64,000 bases of DNA, taken from NCBI RefSeq assembly GCF_031834595.1, contig NZ_CP115541.1, forward strand, positions 2,474,501-2,538,500, given 5' to 3'. Origin of the DNA: Stenotrophomonas oahuensis. GTDB lineage: Bacteria > Pseudomonadota > Gammaproteobacteria > Xanthomonadales > Xanthomonadaceae. Below the pieces are notes generated by a model, which saw nothing but the letters and a program-made list of their open reading frames with translations, was not told where the DNA came from and ran no database searches. Positions 1 to 9,139 of this stretch are shown here, in pieces; the stretch's first letter is position 1, and every line of letters starts with the position of its first letter. A program made the position numbers and the translations under genes.

Positions 1-50
1 CCGACCCACCTTCGACAGGTGGTCGGTGGCCACGGAAAAATCAACATCAA
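1..50 (+). repeat. Partial copy of dispersed repeat family 2
   Basis: The window opens with a stretch containing ACCCACCTTCGACA, then TGGTCGGTGGCC and a GGAAAAATCA tail. The same ordered words occur at about 37801-37845 (plus strand) and, on the minus strand, at about 62585-62625. Only the 3' half of the repeat is inside the window, so its left end cannot be seen. Function unknown. Confidence 0.55.
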
Positions 51-403
51 GATGGCCACGCTCGAAATGGTGGCGCTGGTAGCGTCGGTCGACAGACGAC
101 GGCCGTGAACGGCTCAACGTTCCATAACGCATGGAACCCAAATCGCAGCCGCTTCTCCAATCTGCACTGAAATGTGACCGGCAGCACATTTCAGCGCCCC
201 TCACCCTTTCCCCACACCCAATCCAGAATTTCCCGACCCCGATCACACATCGCATCACCACCCCCAAGGTGGCAGCATCGCCACCGAGGCGGTACGCTTG
301 CATTCCCTGCACCCGGACCGGGGGTCCGTTGCGGGTGTTGCCGCGCCGGAGGCACCACGGGGAGTGGGCACCGCGCCTTTCGAGTCGCAAAACAAGGAGT
401 TTC

Positions 404-3400
404 ATGAACAGGATTTATCGCCTGGTGTTCAACCACGCCACCGGCCAAACGCAAGTCGCCTCCGAGCTCACGTCCAACCATGTTTCGTGCGCAGGTGTTT
501 CCGGCAGCCCACGCCGGCGTACAGCGCTCAGCGTTGCGCTGCTGGCTGCTCTGGCATCCACTGCGGCGGTGCCTTCTGCATTCGCGCAGGTGGTCAACTA
601 CGACGTTGATGAAACCATCCCCGTCAGCATCAACCATACGAGCGGCTTCACCGTCGGTCGCTTGACCAACGCGACTGTAGTGGTTGGTCCGGGCATTGTC
701 CTCGGATCGCAGATCGGTGCCACGCTTGGAGAGAACGCAGGCGGCAACGGCATCCTGCAGGTGAATGGCGCGGGCGCGCAGTTGAACATCAATGGCAACC
801 TGGGCGTTGGCGTTCGCGGCACCGGCAAGCTTGAGCTTGGGAACGGCAGCGAGACCAGCATCGGTGGAACGCTTGTGGTGGGCGACGTGGCCGGTAGTAA
901 CGGCACGGTCGTGGCCACGGGCAACACCACGAAGTTGACGGCAGGCGCTATCGACGTCGGGCGGGCGGGTACGGGCACGCTGAACATCAGCGCCGGTGCC
1001 GAGGTGGTGACCACCGGCAACGGCGGCTATGGCGTGCGCGCCGGCGGCGTGTCGTCCGGTCAGGATCAGGCAACCGGCACGATCAACGTCAGCAACAGCG
1101 GCAAGTTGACCATCAACAACAACAGTCTGCTGCTGGGCGATCAAGGGCGCGCAGTGGTGACCGTGGCCGACGCGGGCGAGATCAACGTCATTGGCGGCAA
1201 TGTGGTGATGGGCGGTAGTGCCGCGGGCACCGCTGAAGCTACCGTCTCCGCAGGCGGCAAGCTCACGGTGGGGGGAAGTCTGGTGCTGGGTTCCGCTCAG
1301 AACTCCGCCGGCCAGCTCACCATTACCGGCGCCGGTGCTGTAGTGACCGCGAGCAACGTCGAGGTCGGTGCCGCAGGCACGGGCGTGCTGCTGGTGCAGA
1401 ACGGCGGCGCGCTCAACGTCAGCGGCACGCTCGCCAACGAGACCGTGGCGGGTCAGCCCAATCGCATGGGCTCCATCAACGTGACCGGTGCGAATTCGAA
1501 GATCACCGCGGGGACCCTGAACGCCTCCGGTGTGCGCGTCGATACCGGTGCCTCCATCGTCACCGGCACGGCCACCATCAAGGATTCGGAAAGCCCGTTC
1601 GCGCTGGCATCCAGTGTCCAGGGCGCTGGCACCCTGTGGGACAACACCGGCGCAATGACCGTGCGGGGCAGCTTCGACGTCAGCGGCGCAGGCCGTCTGC
1701 AGAGCGCCAGCCTGGCCGTCAGCGGTGGTGTCAACTCGGCGACCGGCAGCCCGACCCCGGTCGATGACCGCGTGCGCGTCGCCGGTGCCAACTCGGTGAT
1801 CGCCGTCAGCGGCGACATTACCGTCGGTGCAGACGGGACCGAACCCTACGGCGTGCTCACCGCCGCCAACGAAGGCCGCATCGAAGCCGCCACCTTCAAG
1901 CTGGCCAAGAATGGCTTCCTGGTGCTGGGCGGCGACGCGCTGTCGTGGACCTCGGCCACGCAGGACTTCTCCTGGAAGGCCGCCGAAACCGCCGGCGCGC
2001 TCTCCGGCTCGGCGATTGAAATGCAAAGCGATTCAGGCGGCGTGGTGTTCAACCACACCGGCAGCATCACCTTGGCCAACACCTTCACCAGCGTGCAGAA
2101 CGGTACCGACTGGACCGGCGGCCGCCTGCGCAACGTGGCGGGAAATACCACGCTCACCGGTGACCTCAGCGCCTTTGGTGGCGACATCGACGTGCGTTCC
2201 GGCACCTTGGTGATCAACTCCAACCTGTATACCGGCCAGGGTTACACCGACAGCTCGCAGGCCCTGCCGCAGGTGATCGACATCTCCGGCGGCAAGCTGG
2301 TGCTCAATGGCAGCTCCGGCTTCCAGCAGACCATTGGCGGCACCACCACGCGCAGCTCGATCGTCACCGTGCGCAACGGGGGCATCCTTGCCGGCAATGC
2401 CACCGTGGGCCAGACCACGGTAAGCAACGGCGGTGTGCTGTCGCCGGGTAACAGCCCCGGCACCCTCACCATCGACGGCGACCTGTTCTTCAACGCCGGT
2501 GCGTCCTCGGCGGCCGAGGTGGCGTCGGCTGCGTATTACGACGTCGAGCTGCTCGGCAACGGCCAGTCCGACCTGGTGCAGGTGAGCGGCCGCGCCATCA
2601 TTGGCCGCAGTTCCAACTTCGGCTGGACCGGCGACGCCGCCATGCGCATCACCGGCCTGGACCCGGCCACCAGCTACCAGAACGGCCGCACCTACAATGT
2701 GCTCAGCGCCGGTGGCGGTGTGGTCGGTGGGTTCGACAGCGTGACCTCGAACTCAGCTTTCATCACCCCCACACTGACGCAGAACGGCGACCAGCTGGTG
2801 CTGACCATCGCGGTCAACGGCGGCGGTACCAATCCCGGCGATCCGGGTACCCCGGGCAACCCCGGTACGCCGGGTACGCCAGGCAATCCGGGCACGCCCG
2901 GCAACCCCGGCACCACCCCGCCGCCGCCGGAAGTGTTCAACCCGGTCGCCACCAATCCGAACCAGGAAAACGTGGCCAACGGGCTCAACAGCCTCCAGCA
3001 GTCCGGCGACTCGCTGGCCTTGTACAACGCGCTGCTGATGCTGGATGCGGAACAGGCGCAGCAGGCGTTCAACGAACTGTCCGGTGAAAGCCATGCCAGC
3101 AACCGCGCCATGCTGCTGGATGACCGCTTCCTGCGCGACGGCATTGCCCAGCGCCTGCGTCCGGATCCGACAATGGCCGAGTATGGCCCGTCGCTGTGGC
3201 TGGCCGGCAGCAGCACCTCGCGCCGGCAGGACGCCAGCGAGATGGCCGCGCGCACCCGCGACGAGCGCCACGGCGCGATCGTGGGCATGGACTGGAGCTT
3301 CGGTGAAGGCTGGAAGTGGGGCGTGGCCGTGGGTCCGGAAAAGCTGCGCCAGCGCGTCAGCGACCGCAACAGCACCACCGATGTCGACGCCATCCACGGC

Positions 3401-4012
3401 GGTCTGTACCTGGGCTGGCAGGGCGCCGAGTTCTCGTTCCATGCCGGTACCAGCTACGCCGACTATGACGTGGATACCGAACGCAGTGTCGGTGCCGGTT
3501 ACAGCTGGGCCCAGCGCCTGGACAGCAGCTACAGCGCCAACGCGGTATCGGCGTTCGCCGAGGGTGGCTGGAACATCGATCTGGACCCGCTGATCCTGAC
3601 CCCGTACCTCGGCCTGTCCTACACCCGCCTGGATACCGACGCGGTGCAGGAAACCGGCGGTGCCGCTGCGCTGGTCGTGGAAGCACGCAAGGATGATGCG
3701 TGGACCGCTACGGCCGGCGTGCGCGCCGGTTGGCAGCTGGGTGACGACCGTGGCATTGCCACCCGTCTGGAAGCCGGGCTGGCGTGGCAGCACAGTGGTG
3801 GCGATCTGCCGGAAACGCGCGGCCGCTTTGTGGCCGGCACCAGCAGCTTCAACGTGCAGGGCCTGCCGCTGGCGCGCAATGTGGGCGTGGCCGAGCTGGG
3901 TGTTTCGATCAAGCCGACCGACAACAGTCGCCTGGCGCTGATGGCGCAGGGGCGTAGCGGTGATGGCCAGAGCGAGTTCGGCGGGCAGCTGAGCTTCAAT
4001 CTGATGTTCTGA
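404..4012 (+). CDS. Autotransporter (type Va) with ESPR signal peptide
   Basis: Predicted self-secreting outer-membrane protein of 1202 aa. The start is set at 404 because AAGGAG lies at 394-399 and the product then begins MNRIYRLVFNHATGQTQVAS, an extended signal peptide region (ESPR), followed by a hydrophobic core and a probable cleavage after AFA (about residue 61). A longer upstream reading to 131 lacks these signals. Residues about 62-800 form a Gly/Asn/Thr-rich, beta-helix-like passenger with repeated G-x-L-x-V units. A Pro/Gly linker follows at about 810-843, then a C-terminal beta-barrel of about 270 residues ending in Phe (LSFNLMF). The barrel is clearly paralogous to that of the next gene. 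The passenger's role (adhesion or other) cannot be read from sequence. Confidence 0.9.
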   Translation: MNRIYRLVFNHATGQTQVASELTSNHVSCAGVSGSPRRRTALSVALLAALASTAAVPSAFAQVVNYDVDETIPVSINHTSGFTVGRLTNATVVVGPGIVLGSQIGATLGENAGGNGILQVNGAGAQLNINGNLGVGVRGTGKLELGNGSETSIGGTLVVGDVAGSNGTVVATGNTTKLTAGAIDVGRAGTGTLNISAGAEVVTTGNGGYGVRAGGVSSGQDQATGTINVSNSGKLTINNNSLLLGDQGRAVVTVADAGEINVIGGNVVMGGSAAGTAEATVSAGGKLTVGGSLVLGSAQNSAGQLTITGAGAVVTASNVEVGAAGTGVLLVQNGGALNVSGTLANETVAGQPNRMGSINVTGANSKITAGTLNASGVRVDTGASIVTGTATIKDSESPFALASSVQGAGTLWDNTGAMTVRGSFDVSGAGRLQSASLAVSGGVNSATGSPTPVDDRVRVAGANSVIAVSGDITVGADGTEPYGVLTAANEGRIEAATFKLAKNGFLVLGGDALSWTSATQDFSWKAAETAGALSGSAIEMQSDSGGVVFNHTGSITLANTFTSVQNGTDWTGGRLRNVAGNTTLTGDLSAFGGDIDVRSGTLVINSNLYTGQGYTDSSQALPQVIDISGGKLVLNGSSGFQQTIGGTTTRSSIVTVRNGGILAGNATVGQTTVSNGGVLSPGNSPGTLTIDGDLFFNAGASSAAEVASAAYYDVELLGNGQSDLVQVSGRAIIGRSSNFGWTGDAAMRITGLDPATSYQNGRTYNVLSAGGGVVGGFDSVTSNSAFITPTLTQNGDQLVLTIAVNGGGTNPGDPGTPGNPGTPGTPGNPGTPGNPGTTPPPPEVFNPVATNPNQENVANGLNSLQQSGDSLALYNALLMLDAEQAQQAFNELSGESHASNRAMLLDDRFLRDGIAQRLRPDPTMAEYGPSLWLAGSSTSRRQDASEMAARTRDERHGAIVGMDWSFGEGWKWGVAVGPEKLRQRVSDRNSTTDVDAIHGGLYLGWQGAEFSFHAGTSYADYDVDTERSVGAGYSWAQRLDSSYSANAVSAFAEGGWNIDLDPLILTPYLGLSYTRLDTDAVQETGGAAALVVEARKDDAWTATAGVRAGWQLGDDRGIATRLEAGLAWQHSGGDLPETRGRFVAGTSSFNVQGLPLARNVGVAELGVSIKPTDNSRLALMAQGRSGDGQSEFGGQLSFNLMF

Positions 4013-4039
4013 TTGCCGTTACTGCCACACGATGCATCG

Positions 4040-4068
4040 AAGGGCCCCGCAAGGGGCCCTTCTTTTTT
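4040..4068 (+). terminator. Rho-independent terminator
   Basis: A 9-bp GC-rich stem (AAGGGCCCC / GGGGCCCTT) with loop GCAA is followed by C and six T. It lies 28 bases after the first autotransporter. The same stem and loop recur exactly after the second autotransporter at 7379-7400. Confidence 0.9.
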
Positions 4069-4272
4069 GTGCCTGTGTAGGGAAGTTCCGGCGATTACGT
4101 AGCAACGCGGGCATTCCCTACGCGGCGTTCGTAATAGTTTCAAAGGCCAACGTTCACTGGAAATTTAACGTTTGCACTCTGCCCTGCACGTCGTGCAGCG
4201 AAGGCAGATGCCACGCGCAGCACCGGTTGCAGATCACGGACGCGCTGCGCTTCAACGTTACCAGGGAGCACC

Positions 4273-7200
4273 ATGAACCACCGCCATCACCCCCGTTCCA
4301 TCACGCCGCTGTGTGCGGCCGTGCTGGTCGCACTCGGCCTCACCACCACACCGCACACGGTGAGTGCTGCTTCGCACAAGTACACCGCCGATGAGACCAT
4401 TACCGAAGAGCGTAACCACCAGCAGGGCTTCGATGCGGGCATCGACACCGCGGTGGTGCTGGACATCACCGGCAGCGGTCATCTAACAAACGGTGGATCG
4501 GTCAATCTGGGCGTCAACCAGGACGGCCACGGCACGGTGCGTGTCATCGGCCCCGATGCGCGATTCACCGGCCCAGGCTCCTACAGCACCGATGTGGGCG
4601 TGTCCGGCAAGGGCACCTTCGTCGTGCAGGAGGGGGGCGGGGCATGGGCAAACACATTGCGCGTAGGCGTCAACAAAGGGTCATTCGGCAGCGTTCACGT
4701 CACCGGTGCGGGTTCCCGCCTGAAGGCGCGCTATCTGTATCTGGGCCACGATGGTGAAGGGCTGCTGCGCATTGATGGCGGCGCGAAGGTCGATGTAGAG
4801 GCCGACGTACTTGGGGATGGTCGGTCGCCGGGCTCGTTCTCCACGCATCGGCGCAGCACCCGGATCGAGATCTCCGGCAAGGACTCGCAACTGAAGGCCA
4901 ACAATGTACGGATCGGGGGGCAACTGCTGATCGAGGACGGCGCGCAGCTGCACTCCAACAAGGGTGGGGTCTACACCGCGAGCAGCGGCGCGGGCGCTGC
5001 GGTGATCACCGGTACCGGCAGCCGCTGGGTCAATGAAACAGAGCTGGACGTGCACACCGGTCTGGATATCCGCAACGGTGCCGCCCTGGAGACTGAAACA
5101 CTGGAGATCAAGGGCACCCGCACCATCAACAGCACCACCACCGACCTCACCCGCGAGCAGCTGCGGGTCACAGGCACCGGCTCAAAGATCAAGGCGGCCA
5201 ACGGCATACGAATCGGTGAACTGAGCACGAGCGGCGGTACTCTCACAATCAGCGAAGGCGGCCGCGTCGAGGCGGGCGGCAAACTGCACATCGGCGGGGG
5301 CAGCTACCTGGTGCTTGGCGGTGCCATTGGCGGTACGTTCACCGAACCGACCTGGCAACCTGCCGTGGCCGCCGGTGAGCTCGACGACTCGGTCATTACC
5401 TTTCACACGGTGTCCTTGGGTCTGGCGTTCAATCACACGGGTGCCATCACGCTCGACAACACGCTGCGCAGCGAGAATGACGCGCTGCATCGCAACGGCG
5501 GTGCCCTGATCAACGTGGCCGGCACCACCGCGCTGACCGGTGACCTGAGCAAGTTCGGCGGTCGCGTGAACGTACACGGCGGCACGCTGGTGATCGACAC
5601 GGACACCTACACCGATGCCAAGGGCTACGACACCATCGGTGACGCAAAGCCCAGGCAGTACATGTTCGTGGACGGCGGCACGCTGGTGCTCAACGGCGAG
5701 TCGGGCTTCCGCTGGGAAGAGCGCGAAGGCGACGCCATCACCTCGTTCCGCACCGCCTGGGCCACCGCCAGTGGCAGCGGCGTGCTGGCAGGCACCGGCA
5801 CCGTGGGTGACACGCGCATCCACGACGGCGGCACGCTCTCGCCCGGCCACAACAGCGTCGGCACGTTCAACGTGGATGGCGACCTGTACTTCAACGCCGG
5901 TGGCGTAGGCCGCGAACACGTCGACACCAAGTCCTGGCTGGCCGTGGACCTGCGTGCGGACGGCGAAGCGGACAAGGTCAAGGTCAGCGGCGCGGCCTTC
6001 ATCGGTCATGGTGCCTCCACAGAAGGCGAGCAGGGCGACACCGGCGTACGCGTGAACACGCTGGACCCGCACACCAGCTACCAGATCGGGCAGCGCTACA
6101 CGGTGCTGGAAGCCGAAGGTGGCATCACCGGTGGCTTCAACGACGTGGAGTCGAACTCGGCGTTCATCACCGGCGCGCTGGTGCAGACCGACAACGCGGT
6201 GCATCTGGATATCGCGTTGATCGAGGAAGAATCCGCCGAGGCGGAAGGAGCAGAGAACAATGCGCCGCCGATCGTGTTCGGTCGCGTTGCGCGCTCCTCC
6301 AACCAGCGCGCCGTGGCAGCCGCACTGGACTCTCTGCCGCAGTCCGGCGACGCGCTGGTGCTGTACAACCAGTTGCTGATGCAGGACGAAGAAAGTGCTG
6401 TCCGGGCCTTTGACGAACTCTCCGGCGAACTGCACGCCAGCACCCGCGCCATGCTGCTGCGTGACGACTTCCTGCGTGCGGGCGTGCTGAGCCATCTCCG
6501 CACGGGTCCGGCAGATGAAGGCTATGGGTCCCGTGCATGGATCACCGGCAACGGGCAATCGCGCTCGCAGCGCAGTGATGGCAATGCTGCCACGCGTCGT
6601 GATCACAGCGAAGGGCTGCTGCTGGGCTACGACTTCAGCTTCGGTGAGGGCTGGACCGTCGGCGCGGCGGGCGGTCGCCAGTCGCTGCGGCAGAACGTGC
6701 GCGACCGCACTTCACGCAGCGAGGTCGATGCGTTGCACGGCGGCATGTACGCGGCCTTCCGCCGCGACGCGCTGTGGCTGCGCGGTGGTGTCAGCTACAC
6801 CGACTACGACGTAGACACCGAGCGCACCCTGGGTGAAGGCCAGCCGTGGGAGCAGACCCTGACCGCCCGCTACAAGGCGCATGCAGTGTCGACCTTCACC
6901 GAGGCAGGCTTCGACCTGGAGTTGCAGTCGCTGACGCTCACTCCCTATCTGGGAATTGCGCAGACCACGCTGTCCACTGGGCAGGCCACCGAGGCCGCCG
7001 GCAGCGCGGCGCTGGCGCTGCTGCCCACTCGCGACCAGGTCTGGACCACCACCGCCGGCGTGCGGTCGGCGTGGGACCTGCGTGACCGTGCGCGCGTGGA
7101 GGGCGGGCTGGCCTGGCAGAACACCTCCGGTGATCGCCGCACCTCAACCACGCAGATCTTCGCGACAGGCAGTGACCTGTTCACCGTGCATGCGGTGCCG

Positions 7201-7344
7201 TTGGCGCGCAACGTGGCACTGGCCGAACTGGGCGTGGTGCTGAGTCCCACCACCAACAGCCGCGTCAACCTGTTCATGCAGGGGCATCGCGGTGGTGGAG
7301 AACGCGGGTTTGCCGCACAAGCCAGCTGGAATGTGATGTTCTAG
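4273..7344 (+). CDS. Autotransporter (type Va), paralogue of the preceding gene
   Basis: Predicted autotransporter of 1023 aa. GGGAG at 4264-4268 supports the ATG at 4273. The signal peptide is ordinary (MNHRHHPRSITPLCAAVLVA, cleavage near VSA-A at about 32) and has no ESPR. A beta-helix-like passenger follows (about 35-640). The junction segment around LDSLPQSGDALVLYNQLLMQ resembles LNSLQQSGDSLALYNALLML of the upstream protein, and a barrel of about 270 residues ends in NVMF. It lacks the Pro/Gly linker of its neighbour. The pair looks like a tandem duplication whose passengers have diverged. The 260-bp gap before it holds the upstream terminator and presumably its own promoter. Confidence 0.9.
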   Translation: MNHRHHPRSITPLCAAVLVALGLTTTPHTVSAASHKYTADETITEERNHQQGFDAGIDTAVVLDITGSGHLTNGGSVNLGVNQDGHGTVRVIGPDARFTGPGSYSTDVGVSGKGTFVVQEGGGAWANTLRVGVNKGSFGSVHVTGAGSRLKARYLYLGHDGEGLLRIDGGAKVDVEADVLGDGRSPGSFSTHRRSTRIEISGKDSQLKANNVRIGGQLLIEDGAQLHSNKGGVYTASSGAGAAVITGTGSRWVNETELDVHTGLDIRNGAALETETLEIKGTRTINSTTTDLTREQLRVTGTGSKIKAANGIRIGELSTSGGTLTISEGGRVEAGGKLHIGGGSYLVLGGAIGGTFTEPTWQPAVAAGELDDSVITFHTVSLGLAFNHTGAITLDNTLRSENDALHRNGGALINVAGTTALTGDLSKFGGRVNVHGGTLVIDTDTYTDAKGYDTIGDAKPRQYMFVDGGTLVLNGESGFRWEEREGDAITSFRTAWATASGSGVLAGTGTVGDTRIHDGGTLSPGHNSVGTFNVDGDLYFNAGGVGREHVDTKSWLAVDLRADGEADKVKVSGAAFIGHGASTEGEQGDTGVRVNTLDPHTSYQIGQRYTVLEAEGGITGGFNDVESNSAFITGALVQTDNAVHLDIALIEEESAEAEGAENNAPPIVFGRVARSSNQRAVAAALDSLPQSGDALVLYNQLLMQDEESAVRAFDELSGELHASTRAMLLRDDFLRAGVLSHLRTGPADEGYGSRAWITGNGQSRSQRSDGNAATRRDHSEGLLLGYDFSFGEGWTVGAAGGRQSLRQNVRDRTSRSEVDALHGGMYAAFRRDALWLRGGVSYTDYDVDTERTLGEGQPWEQTLTARYKAHAVSTFTEAGFDLELQSLTLTPYLGIAQTTLSTGQATEAAGSAALALLPTRDQVWTTTAGVRSAWDLRDRARVEGGLAWQNTSGDRRTSTTQIFATGSDLFTVHAVPLARNVALAELGVVLSPTTNSRVNLFMQGHRGGGERGFAAQASWNVMF

Positions 7345-7352
7345 CTGTATAC

Positions 7353-7374
7353 GTAGTGCCGGGCCATGCCCGGC
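7353..7374 (+). repeat. GTAG-type REP palindrome (SMAG-like), monomer
   Basis: GTAG is followed by T and a 7-bp arm GCCGGGC, loop CAT and arm GCCCGGC. It sits between the second autotransporter's stop codon and its terminator. It matches in form the many other GTAG palindromes in this window. Confidence 0.8.
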
Positions 7375-7378
7375 AACG

Positions 7379-7407
7379 AAGGGCCCCGCAAGGGGCCCTT
7401 CGCCTTT
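7379..7407 (+). terminator. Rho-independent terminator
   Basis: Stem AAGGGCCCC / GGGGCCCTT with GCAA loop, followed by CGCCTTT. Stem and loop are identical to the terminator at 4040, which supports tandem duplication of the whole autotransporter unit. The T-tract is weaker here. Confidence 0.75.
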
Positions 7408-7469
7408 CCCGGGGCCCATTCATCCCCCCGCCATTGCGCTTGTCACAACCGATTGGGCATGCTGGGACC

Positions 7470-8429
7470 ATGTCATCCCCCACACGTTCCATCCATGTGG
7501 TCGCGGCCGTCATCACCGACGCCCGTGGCCGTGTTCTGCTCAACCGTCGCACCGAGAACCGCGACATGGCCGGGCTCTGGGAGTTTCCCGGCGGCAAGCG
7601 CGAGGCCGGCGAGACCTCCGAGCAGGCGCTGGTGCGTGAACTGCGCGAAGAACTGGGCATCGAGGCCCAGGTTGGCGACTGGTTGATGGACGTGCCGCAG
7701 CTGTACCCGGACAAGCACCTGCGCCTGGAAGTGCGCCACGTGCGCAGCTGGAAGGGCACCCCGCGTGGCCGCGAGGGCCAGGCCATCACCTGGGTGGCCC
7801 CGGACAAGCTGCCGCGCTATTCCATGCCACCGGCCGACCTGCCCGTGGTGGCCGCGCTGCGCCACCCGGACCGCTACCTCATCACCCCGGAGCCGGAGGC
7901 CGACGACGAGGCCGCGCACCAGCTCTGGTACACGCGGCTGGTGCAGGCGCTGGAGGCCGGGGCACGTCGTGTGCAGCTACGCACCCCGGCCAGTGCCGCG
8001 CGGGTCGCCTTGGCCGAGCAGGCCATCGGCCAGCATCGGAACGGCGTGCAATGGCTGTTGAACCGCGACATAGAACTGGCCCTGCGGCTGGGCGTGGGCG
8101 TGCACCTCGGCGGCGAGCAGCTGGCGCAGTTGCAGGAACGCCCATTGCCGGAAGGCCGGCTGGTGGCCGCGTCCTGCCACGACCTGGCCCAGCTGCAGGC
8201 CGCGCAGCGGCTTGGCTGTGACTTCGCGGTGCTGGGCCCGGTACAGGCCACCGCCAGCCACCCGCAGGCCACCCCGCTGGGCTGGGAGGCCTTCGAGGCC
8301 CTACGCGCGCAGGTGTCGTTACCGATCTATGCGCTGGGTGGATTGGGCGCGGACGACATCGTCCAGGCGCGCCGGCATGGGGCGCAGGGCATTGCTGCGA
8401 TCCGGGGATTCTGGCCTGACGTCTCGTAG
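7470..8429 (+). CDS. Nudix hydrolase fused to a ThiE-like domain
   Basis: A 319-aa protein. Residues 1-about 135 are a MutT-type Nudix domain with a complete Nudix box (GKREAGE, then REL-REELG, about residues 42-64), expected to hydrolyse oxidised nucleoside triphosphates such as 8-oxo-dGTP. Residues about 145-319 resemble thiamine-phosphate synthase, with VLGPVQATASHP and a terminal ALGGLGADD phosphate-binding loop. This MutT-ThiE fusion is common in gammaproteobacteria and the C-terminal activity is generally unproven. I chose the ATG at 7470 because the homologous N-terminus starts there; the upstream open frame runs through a terminator. Its TAG stop (8427-8429) is part of a GTAG repeat. 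Confidence 0.88.
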   Translation: MSSPTRSIHVVAAVITDARGRVLLNRRTENRDMAGLWEFPGGKREAGETSEQALVRELREELGIEAQVGDWLMDVPQLYPDKHLRLEVRHVRSWKGTPRGREGQAITWVAPDKLPRYSMPPADLPVVAALRHPDRYLITPEPEADDEAAHQLWYTRLVQALEAGARRVQLRTPASAARVALAEQAIGQHRNGVQWLLNRDIELALRLGVGVHLGGEQLAQLQERPLPEGRLVAASCHDLAQLQAAQRLGCDFAVLGPVQATASHPQATPLGWEAFEALRAQVSLPIYALGGLGADDIVQARRHGAQGIAAIRGFWPDVS

Positions 8430-8470
8430 AGCGGGGCTTGCCCCGCTTGCCGGGCATGGCCCGGCACTAC
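8426..8470. repeat. GTAG REP dimer (inverted pair)
   Basis: A forward element (GTAG, arm AGCGGGG, arm CCCCGCT) is followed at once by a reverse element ending CACTAC (arm GCCGGGC / GCCCGGC). The TAG of the first GTAG is the stop codon of the Nudix-ThiE gene. The dimer lies between convergent genes. Confidence 0.8.
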
Positions 8471-8479
8471 GGTGCGGCG

Positions 8480-9085
8480 TTACAACGTGATCCAGAAACA
8501 CCCATACTGCCGCCGCAGCCCGAACACCGTGCGCGAGGGCGTAGCGCCGTTCCCGAGCGTCTGCTCCAGCCGCAGCCCTACCGGTCGCGGCCGGCTCGGT
8601 GCAACCGGCACCTGCTGCGGCAGGGCAACTCCCGTCCCCGCCAGCGCATCCGGATCCGGCGGCAGCATCACCGGCTCCACCGGCTCGGCCACTGTGGGAT
8701 ACACCGGCGCGATATCCACCAGCGGCCGCCGCACCACCGACTCCAGCTGTCCGATGATGCGGTTGGCACTGGCATTGGACACATTGCCCCACAGGTAGAT
8801 CGACGACAGCCGATTGACGTCCTGCAGGCTCACCGCCTGCCGGATCTGCTCGGTCAGTTCACTCAGGCGACGGGCGCAACCGGCCCGGTAGATGCCGGTA
8901 TTGCCCACTGATGGTTCCCCGCGTGGCGTGCGGGCAGTAGCCCCCATCGCGTCGCAACTGCGGTCAGTGAACACGGTCTGCCCCTGTGCATTGGTACAGC
9001 GGTTCACGCGCTGCGCCTGGGCGTCGGCCACGAGGGGCACGCTCGACAGGGCAACGGACAGCAGCAACAGGGCAGGCACTTTCAT
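8480..9085 (-). CDS. Secreted DUF4124-like protein
   Basis: A 201-aa protein with a signal peptide (MKVPALLLLSVALSSVPLV, cleavage near ADA). The mature N-terminus, RCTNAQGQTVFTDRSCD, has the spacing of Cys, Gly and aromatic residues seen in DUF4124 domains. The rest is low in recognisable motifs, with a Pro-rich stretch at about 135-165 and a C-terminal Cys. It is a probable periplasmic protein of unknown function, convergent with the Nudix gene and upstream of metF but separated from it by 54 bp. Confidence 0.6.
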   Translation of the reverse strand: MKVPALLLLSVALSSVPLVADAQAQRVNRCTNAQGQTVFTDRSCDAMGATARTPRGEPSVGNTGIYRAGCARRLSELTEQIRQAVSLQDVNRLSSIYLWGNVSNASANRIIGQLESVVRRPLVDIAPVYPTVAEPVEPVMLPPDPDALAGTGVALPQQVPVAPSRPRPVGLRLEQTLGNGATPSRTVFGLRRQYGCFWITL

Positions 9086-9139
9086 CGCAGCAGGGTAGCG
9101 GTGATCGTGTGATCTGCAAGCTTTTGCGGCACGCCGTGT

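Noticed and set aside
191..2026. Long open frame on the minus strand opposite the first autotransporter
   Set aside because: It mirrors the repetitive, GC-rich passenger codons; the product is His/Ala/Gly-rich without motifs or a ribosome site. It is a shadow of the autotransporter gene.
7379..7400. Repeated AAGGGCCCCGCAAGGGGCCC stems considered as a mobile repeat
   Set aside because: Both copies sit directly after paralogous autotransporter genes and behave as ordinary terminators, so duplication with the genes explains them.
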